A stretch of DNA of 64,000 nucleotides. Origin: Curvibacter sp. GWA2_63_95. Its GTDB lineage: Bacteria; Pseudomonadota; Gammaproteobacteria; Burkholderiales; Burkholderiaceae_C. Of this stretch, positions 1-8,873 are shown in pieces. The translations under genes were made by a program, and so were the position numbers. The stretch spans positions 124,001 to 188,000 of the forward strand of contig MGPB01000030.1 of assembly GCA_001795455.1 (NCBI GenBank), written 5' to 3'. Numbering within the stretch: position 1 is the stretch's first letter; the number at the start of each line of letters is the position of its first letter. The notes beneath the pieces are model-generated. The model was not told where the DNA came from and searched no databases. It saw only the letters and a program-made list of their open reading frames with translations.

Positions 1-411
1 TTGGCAGACGCCTCTATTGACGTAGCTGCAAGTCTGGCGGTGATTGAGCACTTGCGCGATCCTGCTAAATTTCTATCGGAAATATACAGATGCTTAAAGC
101 CTGGTGGGGTTGTCTATTTATCGACACCCAACTTTCGGCTGGACTGGAAAAACTTTTATAACGATCCAACGCATGTCCGTCCGTACACGCCAGAATCCAT
201 TGAGCAATTGCTAAAGCTGCAAGGGTATGATTCAGTTAAAAGTTATCCGGGCCTCAGATGCAAGGATATAGCTTGGTATCGTGGAAAACACCGATTTCTT
301 AAAGCCTATTACCTTCTGCCATTTCGCTATGACACGCGATTGCCGGTGCCAAGTTTCCTCAAAGGGCACGCTAGGTCAGTTTTTGCTCTAGGGCGTAAGC
401 AATTGACCTAG
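1..411 (+). CDS. SAM-dependent methyltransferase, C-terminal part (cut by window edge)
   Basis: This is the 3' end of a class I methyltransferase gene that begins upstream of the window. The visible 136 residues start inside the Rossmann fold. They hold the acidic beta-4 region followed by 'VIEHLRDP', a usual Methyltransf_11/23 post-motif, and 'LKPGGVVYLSTPN', the strand-5 signature. No specific acceptor can be read from the sequence. It precedes GDP-sugar and glycosyltransferase genes on the same strand, so methylation of a sugar or glycan is the reasonable guess. The TTG at base 1 is in frame but is probably not the true start, because the SAM-binding GxGxG motif is missing from the visible part. 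Confidence 0.75.
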   Translation: MADASIDVAASLAVIEHLRDPAKFLSEIYRCLKPGGVVYLSTPNFRLDWKNFYNDPTHVRPYTPESIEQLLKLQGYDSVKSYPGLRCKDIAWYRGKHRFLKAYYLLPFRYDTRLPVPSFLKGHARSVFALGRKQLT

Positions 412-487
412 ATTAAGCAGTACACATGAGGGCAAGTTCATTCTGATGGCTGAAGCACTATGAAAATTGTTAAACGAAAGACGAAGA

Positions 488-1588
488 ATGCGTAAACGTG
501 CCCTGATTACAGGTATTACAGGACAAGACGGCTCATATTTGGCAGAGTTCCTTTTGAACAAGGGTTACGAGGTGCATGGCCTGCGTCGACGGACATCCAT
601 GTTCAATACGGACCGAATTGACCATCTGTACCGCGACAGTCATGAGGATGATGTCCGCTTGGTACTGCACTACGGTGATATGACAGACTCGTCAAGCCTC
701 GTAAGAATCATTCAACAAATACAGCCGGACGAAATCTACAACCTCGCAGCCCAATCACATGTGGCTGTGAGTTTTGAGGAGCCCGAGTACACGGCCAACG
801 CAGATGCTCTCGGCCCACTGCGCCTGCTGGAAGCGATCCGACTACTGGGATTGGAGAAGAAAACTCGGTTTTATCAAGCGTCAACATCTGAACTCTACGG
901 TCTGGTTCAGGAGACTCCGCAAAAAGAAACAACGCCGTTTTACCCTCGGAGTCCCTATGCTGTGGCCAAGCTGTATGCGTATTGGATCACCGTCAACTAT
1001 CGCGAAGCCTACGGTATCTACGCGTGCAATGGAATACTCTTTAACCATGAAAGTCCGGTTAGAGGTGAAATATTTGTAACGCGAAAAATAACTCGCGCAC
1101 TTGCCCGAATCAAACTGGGACTGCAGAAATGCCTCTATCTGGGCAACCTGAATGCAAAGCGTGATTGGGGCCATGCCAAAGACTATGTCGAGATGCAATG
1201 GCTGATGTTGCAGCAGGAAAAGCCGGAGGACTTTGTGATTGCAACCGGAGTGCAATACAGCGTTCGTGATTTCATAGATGCGGCTGTGAAGCACCTCGGT
1301 ATGGATGTTGAGTGGCGAGGAGATGGCTTGAACGAAATTGGTGTGCTTCTCAATTCTTCAGATGGGTCAGAAGGGATCATCGTTCGTGTCGATCCAAAAT
1401 ACTACCGTCCAGCAGAGGTGGAAACACTTCTTGGAGATGCATCCAAGGCCAGAGACAAATTGGGCTGGTCAGCGAAGATCAGCTTTCAGGAACTGGTCCA
1501 GGAAATGGTGCGTGTCGATCTCGAATCAGCAGAGCGGGACGAACTGGTGAAACACCATGGTTATAGAACCATGAATTACCATGAGTAA
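488..1588 (+). CDS. gmd: GDP-mannose 4,6-dehydratase
   Basis: This enzyme converts GDP-D-mannose to GDP-4-keto-6-deoxy-D-mannose, the branch point for GDP-rhamnose, GDP-fucose and related 6-deoxy sugars. At 366 residues it is near the usual family length. It carries the nucleotide-binding motif GITGQDG (residues 9-15) and the full catalytic set: T133 and E135 in ASTSELYG, and Y157 and K161 in YAVAK. The ATG at 488 is chosen because it follows a purine-rich stretch and leaves the dinucleotide-binding motif close to the N terminus; an in-frame TTG at 467 would add seven residues. It is the first complete gene of the polysaccharide locus. The product is cytosolic and probably feeds the C-methyltransferase and Gmd-like reductase downstream. 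Confidence 0.95.
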   Translation: MRKRALITGITGQDGSYLAEFLLNKGYEVHGLRRRTSMFNTDRIDHLYRDSHEDDVRLVLHYGDMTDSSSLVRIIQQIQPDEIYNLAAQSHVAVSFEEPEYTANADALGPLRLLEAIRLLGLEKKTRFYQASTSELYGLVQETPQKETTPFYPRSPYAVAKLYAYWITVNYREAYGIYACNGILFNHESPVRGEIFVTRKITRALARIKLGLQKCLYLGNLNAKRDWGHAKDYVEMQWLMLQQEKPEDFVIATGVQYSVRDFIDAAVKHLGMDVEWRGDGLNEIGVLLNSSDGSEGIIVRVDPKYYRPAEVETLLGDASKARDKLGWSAKISFQELVQEMVRVDLESAERDELVKHHGYRTMNYHE

Positions 1589-1605
1589 AGTGGGTTAGAT
1601 TTGCA

Positions 1606-3378
1606 ATGAAGGCGCAAACACTTGCACCACTCATGGCGAGTTTGTGGGGGCACATAAGCTCGCGCAGACGCCATCAGATCTTCCTGTTACTCGGGTTGAT
1701 GATTCTGGCATCATTCGCCGAGATATTAAGTATCGGTGCGGTCCTTCCTTTTCTCGGCGTGCTGACGGCATCCGACCGCGTATTCAACCATCCGCTGGCA
1801 CAGCCTTTCATCACGTTGCTGGAGTTGCAAAGACCGAGTGACTTGTTGTTACCGCTGACAGTCGCGTTCGGAGTTGCAGCCTTGGTGACTGGAGCATTGC
1901 GACTAACCTTGCTTTGGGCCAATACAAAGCTTTCATATAGTATCGGAGCAGATATAAGCAAAGATATCTATCGACGGACACTTTATCAGCCGTATGCAAC
2001 GCACATTTCCAGAAATAGCAGCGAGGTAATCAACGGTATTTCAAATAAAGCGAGTGTGGTGATTCACAGTGCAGTAACCCCAATGCTGACTCTGATTAGC
2101 TCGCTTATTATGCTGGTTACCATACTCGCGGCATTGCTGACTGTGGATCCGATTATTGCCATTGCCGCATTTGCTGGATTCGGTGCCATTTATGCGGTTG
2201 TCATAAGAATTGCTCGCCGCAGGCTGGCTATCGATAGTCAACGTATCGCAGACGAATCAACCCGGGTAATGAAGTCGCTGCAGGAGGGGTTGGGCGGTAT
2301 CCGTGATGTATTGCTGGATGGAACGCAAGAAGTCTACTGTCAGGCATACGAATCAGCCGACGGTGCTATGCGACGGGCGCAGGGCAATAACCAGTTCATT
2401 AGTCAGAGTCCCCGCTATGGGATGGAGGCTCTGGGGATGATTCTAATCTCGGCACTTGCCTATATGCTCGCGCAGCAATCAGAAGGTGTTTCGAAAGCAA
2501 TTCCGGTACTGGGTGCTCTTGCACTGGGGGCACAGAGGATGATACCGGTTCTTCAGCAGGCGTACTGGTCATGGGCATCGTTTGAAGGCGGACTTGCTTC
2601 GTTACGGGACACCTTGGAGCTGCTAGAACAGCCATTACCGGATTACGCATTGACTCCATTGGACAAGCCGCTGGAGTACCAGAAGTATTTTGCGTTTAGA
2701 GACGTCTCATTTCGCTACGGCTCACAAGGGGCTTGGGTGATAAACAATCTTTCAATTGACATTCGCAAAGGATCTCGGGTTGGCCTGATAGGAAAAACCG
2801 GGAGCGGAAAGTCCACAGTGCTGGACATTCTTATGGGGTTGCTTGTTCCGACCCGGGGGCAACTACTGGTCGATGATGTATTGGTGAACGATAAGAACAT
2901 CCGACGATGGCAATTGCATATTGCCCACGTACCGCAAAGCATTTATTTGGCTGATTGCTCCATTGCAGAAAACATTGCCTTTGGGATTCCTCAGGAAAAT
3001 ATTGACTGGGTGAGGGTGCGCGAAGCCGCTCAGCAAGCGCAAATGGCCGGTGTTATCGAGAGCTGGCCTGAAAAATACCAAACCACCGTCGGTGAAAGAG
3101 GTGTGCGCCTTTCTGGCGGTCAACGACAGCGAATTGGTATTGCAAGGGCGCTGTACAAGAAGGCTGATGTATTGGTGTTCGATGAGGCAACAAGTGCATT
3201 GGACAGCGATACTGAACAATCAGTGATGCAGGCTATTGACGGATTGAGTCGGGATCTGACGATTATTATCATTGCGCATCGTCTTACAACACTCAAGGGT
3301 TGCTCCGAAATTATCGAGCTAAGTGCAGGGGAGCTGTGTCGTAGAGGAACCTACGAAGAAATAGTATCTCTGGCATGA
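1606..3378 (+). CDS. ABC transporter, fused permease/ATPase (PglK/MsbA-like glycolipid exporter)
   Basis: This 590-residue half-transporter has an N-terminal membrane domain with about six hydrophobic segments (to about residue 330) and a C-terminal nucleotide-binding domain. Walker A is GKTGSGKS (about residue 397), the ABC signature is LSGGQRQRIGIARAL, and Walker B ends in VLVFDEATSALDS. The architecture matches PglK, which flips undecaprenyl-linked oligosaccharides, and MsbA. Its place inside a sugar-biosynthesis locus suggests it translocates the lipid-linked glycan across the inner membrane. No Wzx-type flippase is seen in the window, so this may be the only flippase of the locus. The substrate is inferred from context only. 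Confidence 0.85.
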   Translation: MKAQTLAPLMASLWGHISSRRRHQIFLLLGLMILASFAEILSIGAVLPFLGVLTASDRVFNHPLAQPFITLLELQRPSDLLLPLTVAFGVAALVTGALRLTLLWANTKLSYSIGADISKDIYRRTLYQPYATHISRNSSEVINGISNKASVVIHSAVTPMLTLISSLIMLVTILAALLTVDPIIAIAAFAGFGAIYAVVIRIARRRLAIDSQRIADESTRVMKSLQEGLGGIRDVLLDGTQEVYCQAYESADGAMRRAQGNNQFISQSPRYGMEALGMILISALAYMLAQQSEGVSKAIPVLGALALGAQRMIPVLQQAYWSWASFEGGLASLRDTLELLEQPLPDYALTPLDKPLEYQKYFAFRDVSFRYGSQGAWVINNLSIDIRKGSRVGLIGKTGSGKSTVLDILMGLLVPTRGQLLVDDVLVNDKNIRRWQLHIAHVPQSIYLADCSIAENIAFGIPQENIDWVRVREAAQQAQMAGVIESWPEKYQTTVGERGVRLSGGQRQRIGIARALYKKADVLVFDEATSALDSDTEQSVMQAIDGLSRDLTIIIIAHRLTTLKGCSEIIELSAGELCRRGTYEEIVSLA

Positions 3379-3415
3379 AACCTTGCGGCATAAAAATATT
3401 ATAGGAAGTACGAAT

Positions 3416-4645
3416 ATGTATAAAGAAATCAGCAAATGCAGGGTATGTGGCAGTGAACATTTGAAGACAGTGTTGTCGCTGGGTGTGCAGGCACTGACCG
3501 GAGTATTCCCAAAATCAGAAAAGCAGCCAGTTACGAGTGGCCCAGTAGATATGGTTTGGTGTGAGGACTGCAATTTAGTTCAACTAAAGCAATCCTACAG
3601 TCTCGGTGAAATGTACGGAGAGAACTATGGATACCGTTCGGGCCTCAATGCGGCAATGGTTCGACATCTTGAGGGGAAAATTCGGGCGCTGGAGGCGCTT
3701 GCGCAACCATCTGCAGAGGACGTCGTTATCGATATTGGCAGCAATGACGCAACTTCATTGAAGGCTTATACCGGCAAGCAGCAAAGAGTGGGCATCGACC
3801 CTACTGGAACGAAGTTCAAGAGATTCTATACGGAAGATATTGAGCTGATTCCCGATTTCTTTTCCGCCCAACTGTTCAATGAAAAGTTCCCGGGGCGGAC
3901 CGCAAAAATCGTGACTTCCATAGCTATGTTCTACGATCTGGAAAGTCCGATGGATTTCGTGAAAGAGGTTTACAACGTTCTTGCGCACGATGGCATTTGG
4001 CATTTTGAACAAAGCTATTTGCCATCCATGTTGGATACAAACTCGTACGACACCATATGCCATGAGCACCTAGAGTTCTACTCGCTCTCAGTCGTCAAAA
4101 ACATGTTGGAAAAGGTAGGCTTCCGGATCATTGACGTCCAGCTTAATGATGTGAATGGAGGGAGCTTTGCAGTAACTGCCTGCAAGCAAGACGCACACTA
4201 CACTTCAAATAGTATTTCCGTTGAGAGGCTTCTCTCCGCAGAGAAGGCTATGAAGCTCGACACCATTGATCCGTACCTGGCGTTCGCGGAAAGAGTATTT
4301 GCGCAAAGGAAGGAACTGGTGGATCTGATTAATACACTGATTGCGGGCGGGAAGAGAGTTATGGGGTACGGAGCGAGTACCAAGGGTAATGTTCTTCTGC
4401 AATATTGCAACTTTACATCCGATCAACTCAGCTGTATCGCTGAAGTGAACCCAGACAAATATGGATCCATGACACCAGGTACCCATATAAAGATAGTATC
4501 TGAGGCGGAGGCGAAGGCCGATAATCCGGATTATCTGCTGGTCTTGCCCTGGCATTTCAAGGCCGGTATCCTGGCGCGTGAAAAGGAATACCTTGCCAAA
4601 GGTGGAAAGTTTATATTCCCCTTGCCAAACGTGGAAATAGTCTGA
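3416..4645 (+). CDS. Sugar C-methyltransferase (zinc-binding N-terminus, Methyltransf_13/14 type)
   Basis: This 409-residue protein has the three-part layout of NDP-sugar C-methyltransferases such as TylC3. An N-terminal zinc site uses CRVCGS and WCEDC (residues 8-50), a central SAM-binding domain carries DIGSNDATSL (about residue 107), and the C-terminal domain has GYGASTKGNVLLQYC. Family members methylate C3 of a 4-keto-deoxy sugar. The upstream gmd makes exactly such a 4-keto-6-deoxy sugar, and the next gene, one base downstream, is a Gmd-like short-chain reductase, so a GDP-linked branched sugar is the likely product. The ATG at 3416 follows AGGAAG at a good distance; an upstream in-frame start would add 11 unrelated residues. 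Confidence 0.85.
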   Translation: MYKEISKCRVCGSEHLKTVLSLGVQALTGVFPKSEKQPVTSGPVDMVWCEDCNLVQLKQSYSLGEMYGENYGYRSGLNAAMVRHLEGKIRALEALAQPSAEDVVIDIGSNDATSLKAYTGKQQRVGIDPTGTKFKRFYTEDIELIPDFFSAQLFNEKFPGRTAKIVTSIAMFYDLESPMDFVKEVYNVLAHDGIWHFEQSYLPSMLDTNSYDTICHEHLEFYSLSVVKNMLEKVGFRIIDVQLNDVNGGSFAVTACKQDAHYTSNSISVERLLSAEKAMKLDTIDPYLAFAERVFAQRKELVDLINTLIAGGKRVMGYGASTKGNVLLQYCNFTSDQLSCIAEVNPDKYGSMTPGTHIKIVSEAEAKADNPDYLLVLPWHFKAGILAREKEYLAKGGKFIFPLPNVEIV

Positions 4646-4646
4646 T

Positions 4647-5546
4647 ATGAAAGCTTTGATATTCGGGGTCAGTGGTCAGGATGGTTTTTATCTATCTAGG
4701 TTGTTGGCGCGCGAGAATATCGAAGTGGTAGGTGTATCCAGAATAAATGGAGATATAAAGGGAGATGTGGTCGAATTTTCGTTCGTAGATAGATTGATTC
4801 AAGTGCATCATCCAGACTACATATTCCACTTTGCGGCTGTTTCCTCCACCAAGCATGAGGCCATGTTTGCAAATCACGCCGCAATCAGCACCGGGACGTT
4901 AAACATTCTTGAAGCGACAAGGATTCACGCACCACAAGCTAAAGTATTTTTGACCGGTAGCGCAATGCAGTTTCTAAATGATGGCTCTCCGATATCTGAG
5001 CAATCACCATTTTCCGCAGGCAATGCATATGCAGTGGCACGCATTCAGTCGGTGTATGCCGCGCGCTATTTTCGTAGCCAAATTGGCTTGAACGTCTACG
5101 TCGGTTATTTGTTCAACCATGATAGCTTCCTTAGGGATAGTCGACATGTCAACAGACTGATTGTTGACGCTGCAAAGTCGATTTCCAGAGGAGATCAGCA
5201 GTTCTTGGAGTTAGGTGACCTGACTGTCCAGAAAGAGTTCAACCATGCCATCGATATTGTTGAGGCCATTTGGATGCTGGTTAACCAAAGTCAGCACTAT
5301 GAGGTAATCATCGGGAGTGGGATCGCCCATCCAATCGAAGACTGGGTTGCATATTGCTTTGCAAAGTACGACTTGGATTGGCGACAACACGTAAAGATGC
5401 GCCCCGGCTTTCGGTCCGATTACAAGAGGCTGGTTTCTGACAACTCTCTTCTAGTGTCTTTGGGTTGGAAACCTCGGGTGAGTTTTCAAGAGCTAGCGGA
5501 CATGATGCTCGACGATATCGACACACCCGTCCAGAGGCACATATGA
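4647..5546 (+). CDS. Gmd-like NAD(P)-dependent SDR with altered active site, putative 4-ketoreductase
   Basis: This 299-residue extended short-chain dehydrogenase resembles GDP-mannose dehydratase in its start (GVSGQDGFYL, residues 7-16) and overall layout. The dehydratase chemistry residues are not conserved. In alignment by eye with the upstream Gmd, T133 becomes S105, E135 becomes M107, Y157 is kept as Y128 and K161 becomes R132 (YAVAR). That argues against 4,6-dehydration and fits a reductase acting on the 4-keto product, or a divergent partner. The gene starts one base after the C-methyltransferase stop and overlaps the next gene by four bases, so translation is probably coupled. Its exact reaction is inference. 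Confidence 0.75.
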   Translation: MKALIFGVSGQDGFYLSRLLARENIEVVGVSRINGDIKGDVVEFSFVDRLIQVHHPDYIFHFAAVSSTKHEAMFANHAAISTGTLNILEATRIHAPQAKVFLTGSAMQFLNDGSPISEQSPFSAGNAYAVARIQSVYAARYFRSQIGLNVYVGYLFNHDSFLRDSRHVNRLIVDAAKSISRGDQQFLELGDLTVQKEFNHAIDIVEAIWMLVNQSQHYEVIIGSGIAHPIEDWVAYCFAKYDLDWRQHVKMRPGFRSDYKRLVSDNSLLVSLGWKPRVSFQELADMMLDDIDTPVQRHI

Positions 5547-6778
5547 AACTCTTCTGCACGCCGACGATGGAAAAAAAATATGCCATCGAATGTCAGACTC
5601 AATATAAGCGAATTAATCCGTTGCGGGTGCAGACGGTTCCGCGAGGCATTATTTTTCCACTGGAACTCTCGGAAACCAACATGCATGAGCAGAACCAGTA
5701 TGGTGGTGTCTGCGATGAGAATCTGCAATTTGTTGAGTTAAGTCTTACTAAGCGAGTGAGCCCCCCCAATTTCACATCCGAGTTCGTCGACTGGTTTAAA
5801 GGGGCTAATCCAGCATACGCAATAGACGGCATCGACTTCGTTGATGAAACTGTAGTGTTTATTGGTGCTTTGCCAAAGCATTTTGGGCACTACATTCTGG
5901 AAGGGTTGTCGCGACTTTGGTTTCTTCTGGATCAGCAGAATCTAGAGACTTACCGGTGTGTATGTATTTCCGATGATGACGAAGATCGTTTCGCAGAATT
6001 CCTGCGCCTGTTCGGACTCCCCGCTGAACGCATAACAAGAGTTGTAAAGCCAACAATGTTTAAGGAGGTCATCGTTCCAGAGCAGTCTATCCGATTGCAT
6101 GATTTTTACTCAAAAGAATATAAGGCAACGATCGAGAGGATCATGGTGAATGTGCACCCGGTTCAAAATGATAAAGTGTATTTTTCCAAAAAAGAGCGCA
6201 AGAACGATCGGGCCATAGGTGAGCGCCCCCTGGAGCAAATTTTGGCACGAAATGGATACTCAGTATATTATCCGGAGCGGATGTCAGTTGGCGAAGTCTT
6301 GTCTGTTGTAAAGGGTTGCAATTTGTTTGTGGCGACTTCCGGAACCAATATTCATAACTCATTGTTTCTTCGTCATAACTCTAGAATGGTATGTTTAAAT
6401 AGATCTGAGCATTACCATCCCATTCAGATAATGATAGATCGCATGAATGGTTTGAATGTCAGCTATGTGGATGCGTATATTTTCGGCTCTAAGGCCAATT
6501 GGAGTAATGGTCCGTTTTTCCTGTTCCCCACAAATGGCATCCGCAGATTTTTTTCTAGCGAGGCAATGACCTTTAGTGTGCTATATCTATATGGAGCATA
6601 TCCCCGGTATTTGTTTGTATATATGATCCGATTGGTTAGGCGATATATTATTGAGACACTCAGAAGTGTACTTTCGAGGATGCAACGGAGTTCGTGTGGG
6701 GTGTTCAGGCACATCGCCACTTCTGTGCTTCGCCAGAGGATGGGTGTAGCGGCGTCAGAGGCTTCTACGAAGGTGTAA
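5543..6778 (+). CDS. Glycosyltransferase family 61 (DUF563) protein
   Basis: The 411-residue protein carries the usual DUF563 features: a KHFGHYILEGLSRLW segment (about residue 113), a mid-protein stretch ending KVYFSKKERKN, and SGTNIHNSLFLR (about residue 260), which corresponds to the conserved His-bearing motif of GT61. Family members are cytosolic or membrane-associated transferases of xylose or other sugars in bacterial polysaccharides. The C terminus has an extra hydrophobic, Arg/Tyr-rich stretch that could associate with the membrane. The ATG at 5543 overlaps the previous stop in an ATGA arrangement, which decides the start. The donor sugar is unknown. Confidence 0.8.
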   Translation: MKLFCTPTMEKKYAIECQTQYKRINPLRVQTVPRGIIFPLELSETNMHEQNQYGGVCDENLQFVELSLTKRVSPPNFTSEFVDWFKGANPAYAIDGIDFVDETVVFIGALPKHFGHYILEGLSRLWFLLDQQNLETYRCVCISDDDEDRFAEFLRLFGLPAERITRVVKPTMFKEVIVPEQSIRLHDFYSKEYKATIERIMVNVHPVQNDKVYFSKKERKNDRAIGERPLEQILARNGYSVYYPERMSVGEVLSVVKGCNLFVATSGTNIHNSLFLRHNSRMVCLNRSEHYHPIQIMIDRMNGLNVSYVDAYIFGSKANWSNGPFFLFPTNGIRRFFSSEAMTFSVLYLYGAYPRYLFVYMIRLVRRYIIETLRSVLSRMQRSSCGVFRHIATSVLRQRMGVAASEASTKV

Positions 6779-6928
6779 TCTTCGATGGCTTACCCTTCCT
6801 GCATGAAAGGATGGGATGGTGTTATCGGTATGCAGATGCTTGGCGGACCTTTTTCGAGCTTCTGCATGGTTCAACATTTGCTTCTTCAGTTCCGTAGAGT
6901 CGTTGAGGCCGTCCTTTAAGTGTTTAAT

Positions 6929-7636
6929 ATGGCTACAAATTTCAAGAGTTTTCTAAAGCGTATTCCAGTACCACGACAGTTTGCGGTTGGCGCCATTGAG
7001 TGGTTGAAGTTGGATGAATTTTTCTATAGGAAAAATATCGGGAAATATAGAAGTTTTTCTCAGGCCTATCAGGATGTATTCATCTTTGAAATGCTGGAGG
7101 GGAAGAGGGGTGGGGTGTATGTTGAGATTGGAGCCAATAGCCCTATTGGAAACAGCAATACATTTTGTCTTGAAAAGTATTACGACTGGACCGGAGTTTC
7201 CTTTGAAATTGACATGCCAATGGTGGAGCGTTTCAATTCAATGAGGAGGAATAAATGTATTGGTACGGATGCGACGACATTTGATTACAGCGGCTATTTG
7301 GAGAGGAATTTTTTTCCTCGCCAGATTGATTATCTGCAGCTCGATATTGAGCCGGCAAACAATACTTATGCAGCATTGACAAAGCTTCCCTTGGATGATT
7401 TTAGGTTCTCCGTTATTACATATGAGCACGACAATTATGCATATGGTGATGAATATATGCATAAATCGCGGGAGTTGCTAAGATCTCATGGGTATAAACT
7501 GATTGTTCCCAATGTTAGTTTTGGCGGGATGGATTTTGAAGATTGGTGGATTGATCCGTCGGTGGTTCCGGAGCGATGCTATGCTAAATATGTAACAAAG
7601 GACCCTGTTAACTGCGAGGATGTCTTCAGGTTCTAG
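6929..7636 (+). CDS. FkbM-like SAM-dependent methyltransferase
   Basis: This protein has about 235 residues. After a basic N-terminal stretch comes SQAYQDVFIFEML, then the SAM-binding start VYVEIGANSPIGNSNT (about residue 65), as in FkbM-type methyltransferases. LQLDIEPANN supplies the acidic strand-4 region. FkbM proteins usually O-methylate sugar hydroxyls, so glycan O-methylation is the likely role. The ATG at 6929 is chosen over a GTG at 6920; neither has a strong ribosome-binding site. The gene is separated from the GT61 gene by about 150 bases in which I see no convincing gene or signal. Base composition is strikingly AT-rich. Confidence 0.75.
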   Translation: MATNFKSFLKRIPVPRQFAVGAIEWLKLDEFFYRKNIGKYRSFSQAYQDVFIFEMLEGKRGGVYVEIGANSPIGNSNTFCLEKYYDWTGVSFEIDMPMVERFNSMRRNKCIGTDATTFDYSGYLERNFFPRQIDYLQLDIEPANNTYAALTKLPLDDFRFSVITYEHDNYAYGDEYMHKSRELLRSHGYKLIVPNVSFGGMDFEDWWIDPSVVPERCYAKYVTKDPVNCEDVFRF

Positions 7637-7741
7637 TAGCAAAACGGGAATGCAATTTGTCTCTATGGACGCAGCTGCTTTTCGTCCATGCTTGACGCGA
7701 ATCAATTTCAATGATTTCTGTGCACTAGCATTAGGATGAGA

Positions 7742-8842
7742 ATGCCGAGTAAACATCCAATTTCCGACTACATATCCATACGACTGTATGACGACAACTC
7801 AGATCTTTCCATCTGGGGTAAATCTATCTTGCACTCATATGAGCGGGTGTCTCGGTTGGCTTTTCTGCCTCCGTTAACTTGGACGAGTGTGCGACAGTGT
7901 ATCGTTTTTGGGTCCCGTATATATTCCAAGTTGAGTGAAGGTGGGCGCGCGCAGTCGCATGTGGTACTTAGTGCAAGAGATCTCACTCGAGTGCCCGTCA
8001 TTCCCTTGTCATTTTCTTACGATTTGCAGTCCTACAGGGCGGTATACAAGGCGGTAACGAATCAGAATGATGATGTACTTGATCGGCTCAGGCATCGAAT
8101 TAGAAATACACTGAATATCGTGCAGCCACGGTTATTTGTTGCAAACTCGACGATTGATCCAATAAACAGACTGTGGATCCTTGCTGCCAAAGAATATGGG
8201 GCAAAGGTTGCCTGTCTTCAGCATGGCGTCTATGCTCGGGAGCTGCCTGACTACGCACAAGAAGATGATATTATTGATTCGTATATCGCGTTGGATGATA
8301 GTCAGAAGTCAATCGTTGCGCGGAATATTGATTCCAGAAAGATCGTGGTTCTCGGTAAGCAAAGCCAATTTGCGTGGAAAGCGCCTAGCAAAGCCATTTC
8401 TGTTTGCTTTGTGGGAGAGGATTGGGAGCGATATGGGTATGTAGAGCTCAAACAGATGATTGTCGCACGCTATCTTGATATCGGCGTCGCACTGACTTCG
8501 ATTGGTATTGGCGCATTGTGGTACAAACCACATCCCTCGGAGGCTCGTATGTTCGGTATCGACAAAAAATTGAGAATTCTGCCAAAGAACAACATAATCG
8601 AGCCCGACGTCTACATTGGATTCTCATCGTCACTTTTGAAAGATGTCTCATCTCGTGGCAAGTTGGCGATACAGATATTGGAGCCAAAAACCAAGGCTGA
8701 TTGCTTTCAAAACAACGGATACTGCCTGAGTGTTGCGAACGACGATAACCTCGTTGATAACTTGCTTGGTATTCTCCAGAGTGACCAAGCACCACCTTGC
8801 ATTCAGGAGCAGCAATTGGATGGCTTGCTTGAATTGACATGA
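7742..8842 (+). CDS. Putative GT-B-like glycosyl or polyol-phosphate transferase, family not identified
   Basis: I do not recognise this roughly 366-residue protein with certainty. Two motifs are telling: CLQHGVYARELPDYAQ (about residue 160) and WYKPHPSEARMF (about residue 260). HG and KPHP signatures of this kind occur in capsule-type GT-B enzymes such as polysialyltransferases and CDP-glycerol glycerophosphotransferases. No signal peptide or membrane segment is visible, so it is probably cytosolic. It sits between an FkbM methyltransferase and a GT2 enzyme. The ATG at 7742 has AGGA five bases upstream; an ATG at 7736 would add two residues. Function as a glycan transferase is inference from motifs plus context. 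Confidence 0.6.
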   Translation: MPSKHPISDYISIRLYDDNSDLSIWGKSILHSYERVSRLAFLPPLTWTSVRQCIVFGSRIYSKLSEGGRAQSHVVLSARDLTRVPVIPLSFSYDLQSYRAVYKAVTNQNDDVLDRLRHRIRNTLNIVQPRLFVANSTIDPINRLWILAAKEYGAKVACLQHGVYARELPDYAQEDDIIDSYIALDDSQKSIVARNIDSRKIVVLGKQSQFAWKAPSKAISVCFVGEDWERYGYVELKQMIVARYLDIGVALTSIGIGALWYKPHPSEARMFGIDKKLRILPKNNIIEPDVYIGFSSSLLKDVSSRGKLAIQILEPKTKADCFQNNGYCLSVANDDNLVDNLLGILQSDQAPPCIQEQQLDGLLELT

Positions 8843-8873
8843 GCGTGGTGCATTCCCTTTTGGGCGGTAAAAA

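Noticed and set aside
6694..6897. Small plus-strand open frame overlapping the end of the GT61 gene
   Set aside because: No ribosome-binding site, no recognisable motif, and it overlaps a well-supported gene in another frame.
7665..7689. Inverted repeat ATGGACG/CGTCCAT after the FkbM gene as a terminator
   Set aside because: The loop is 11 bases, the stem is only seven pairs and no T-run follows, so termination is not supported.
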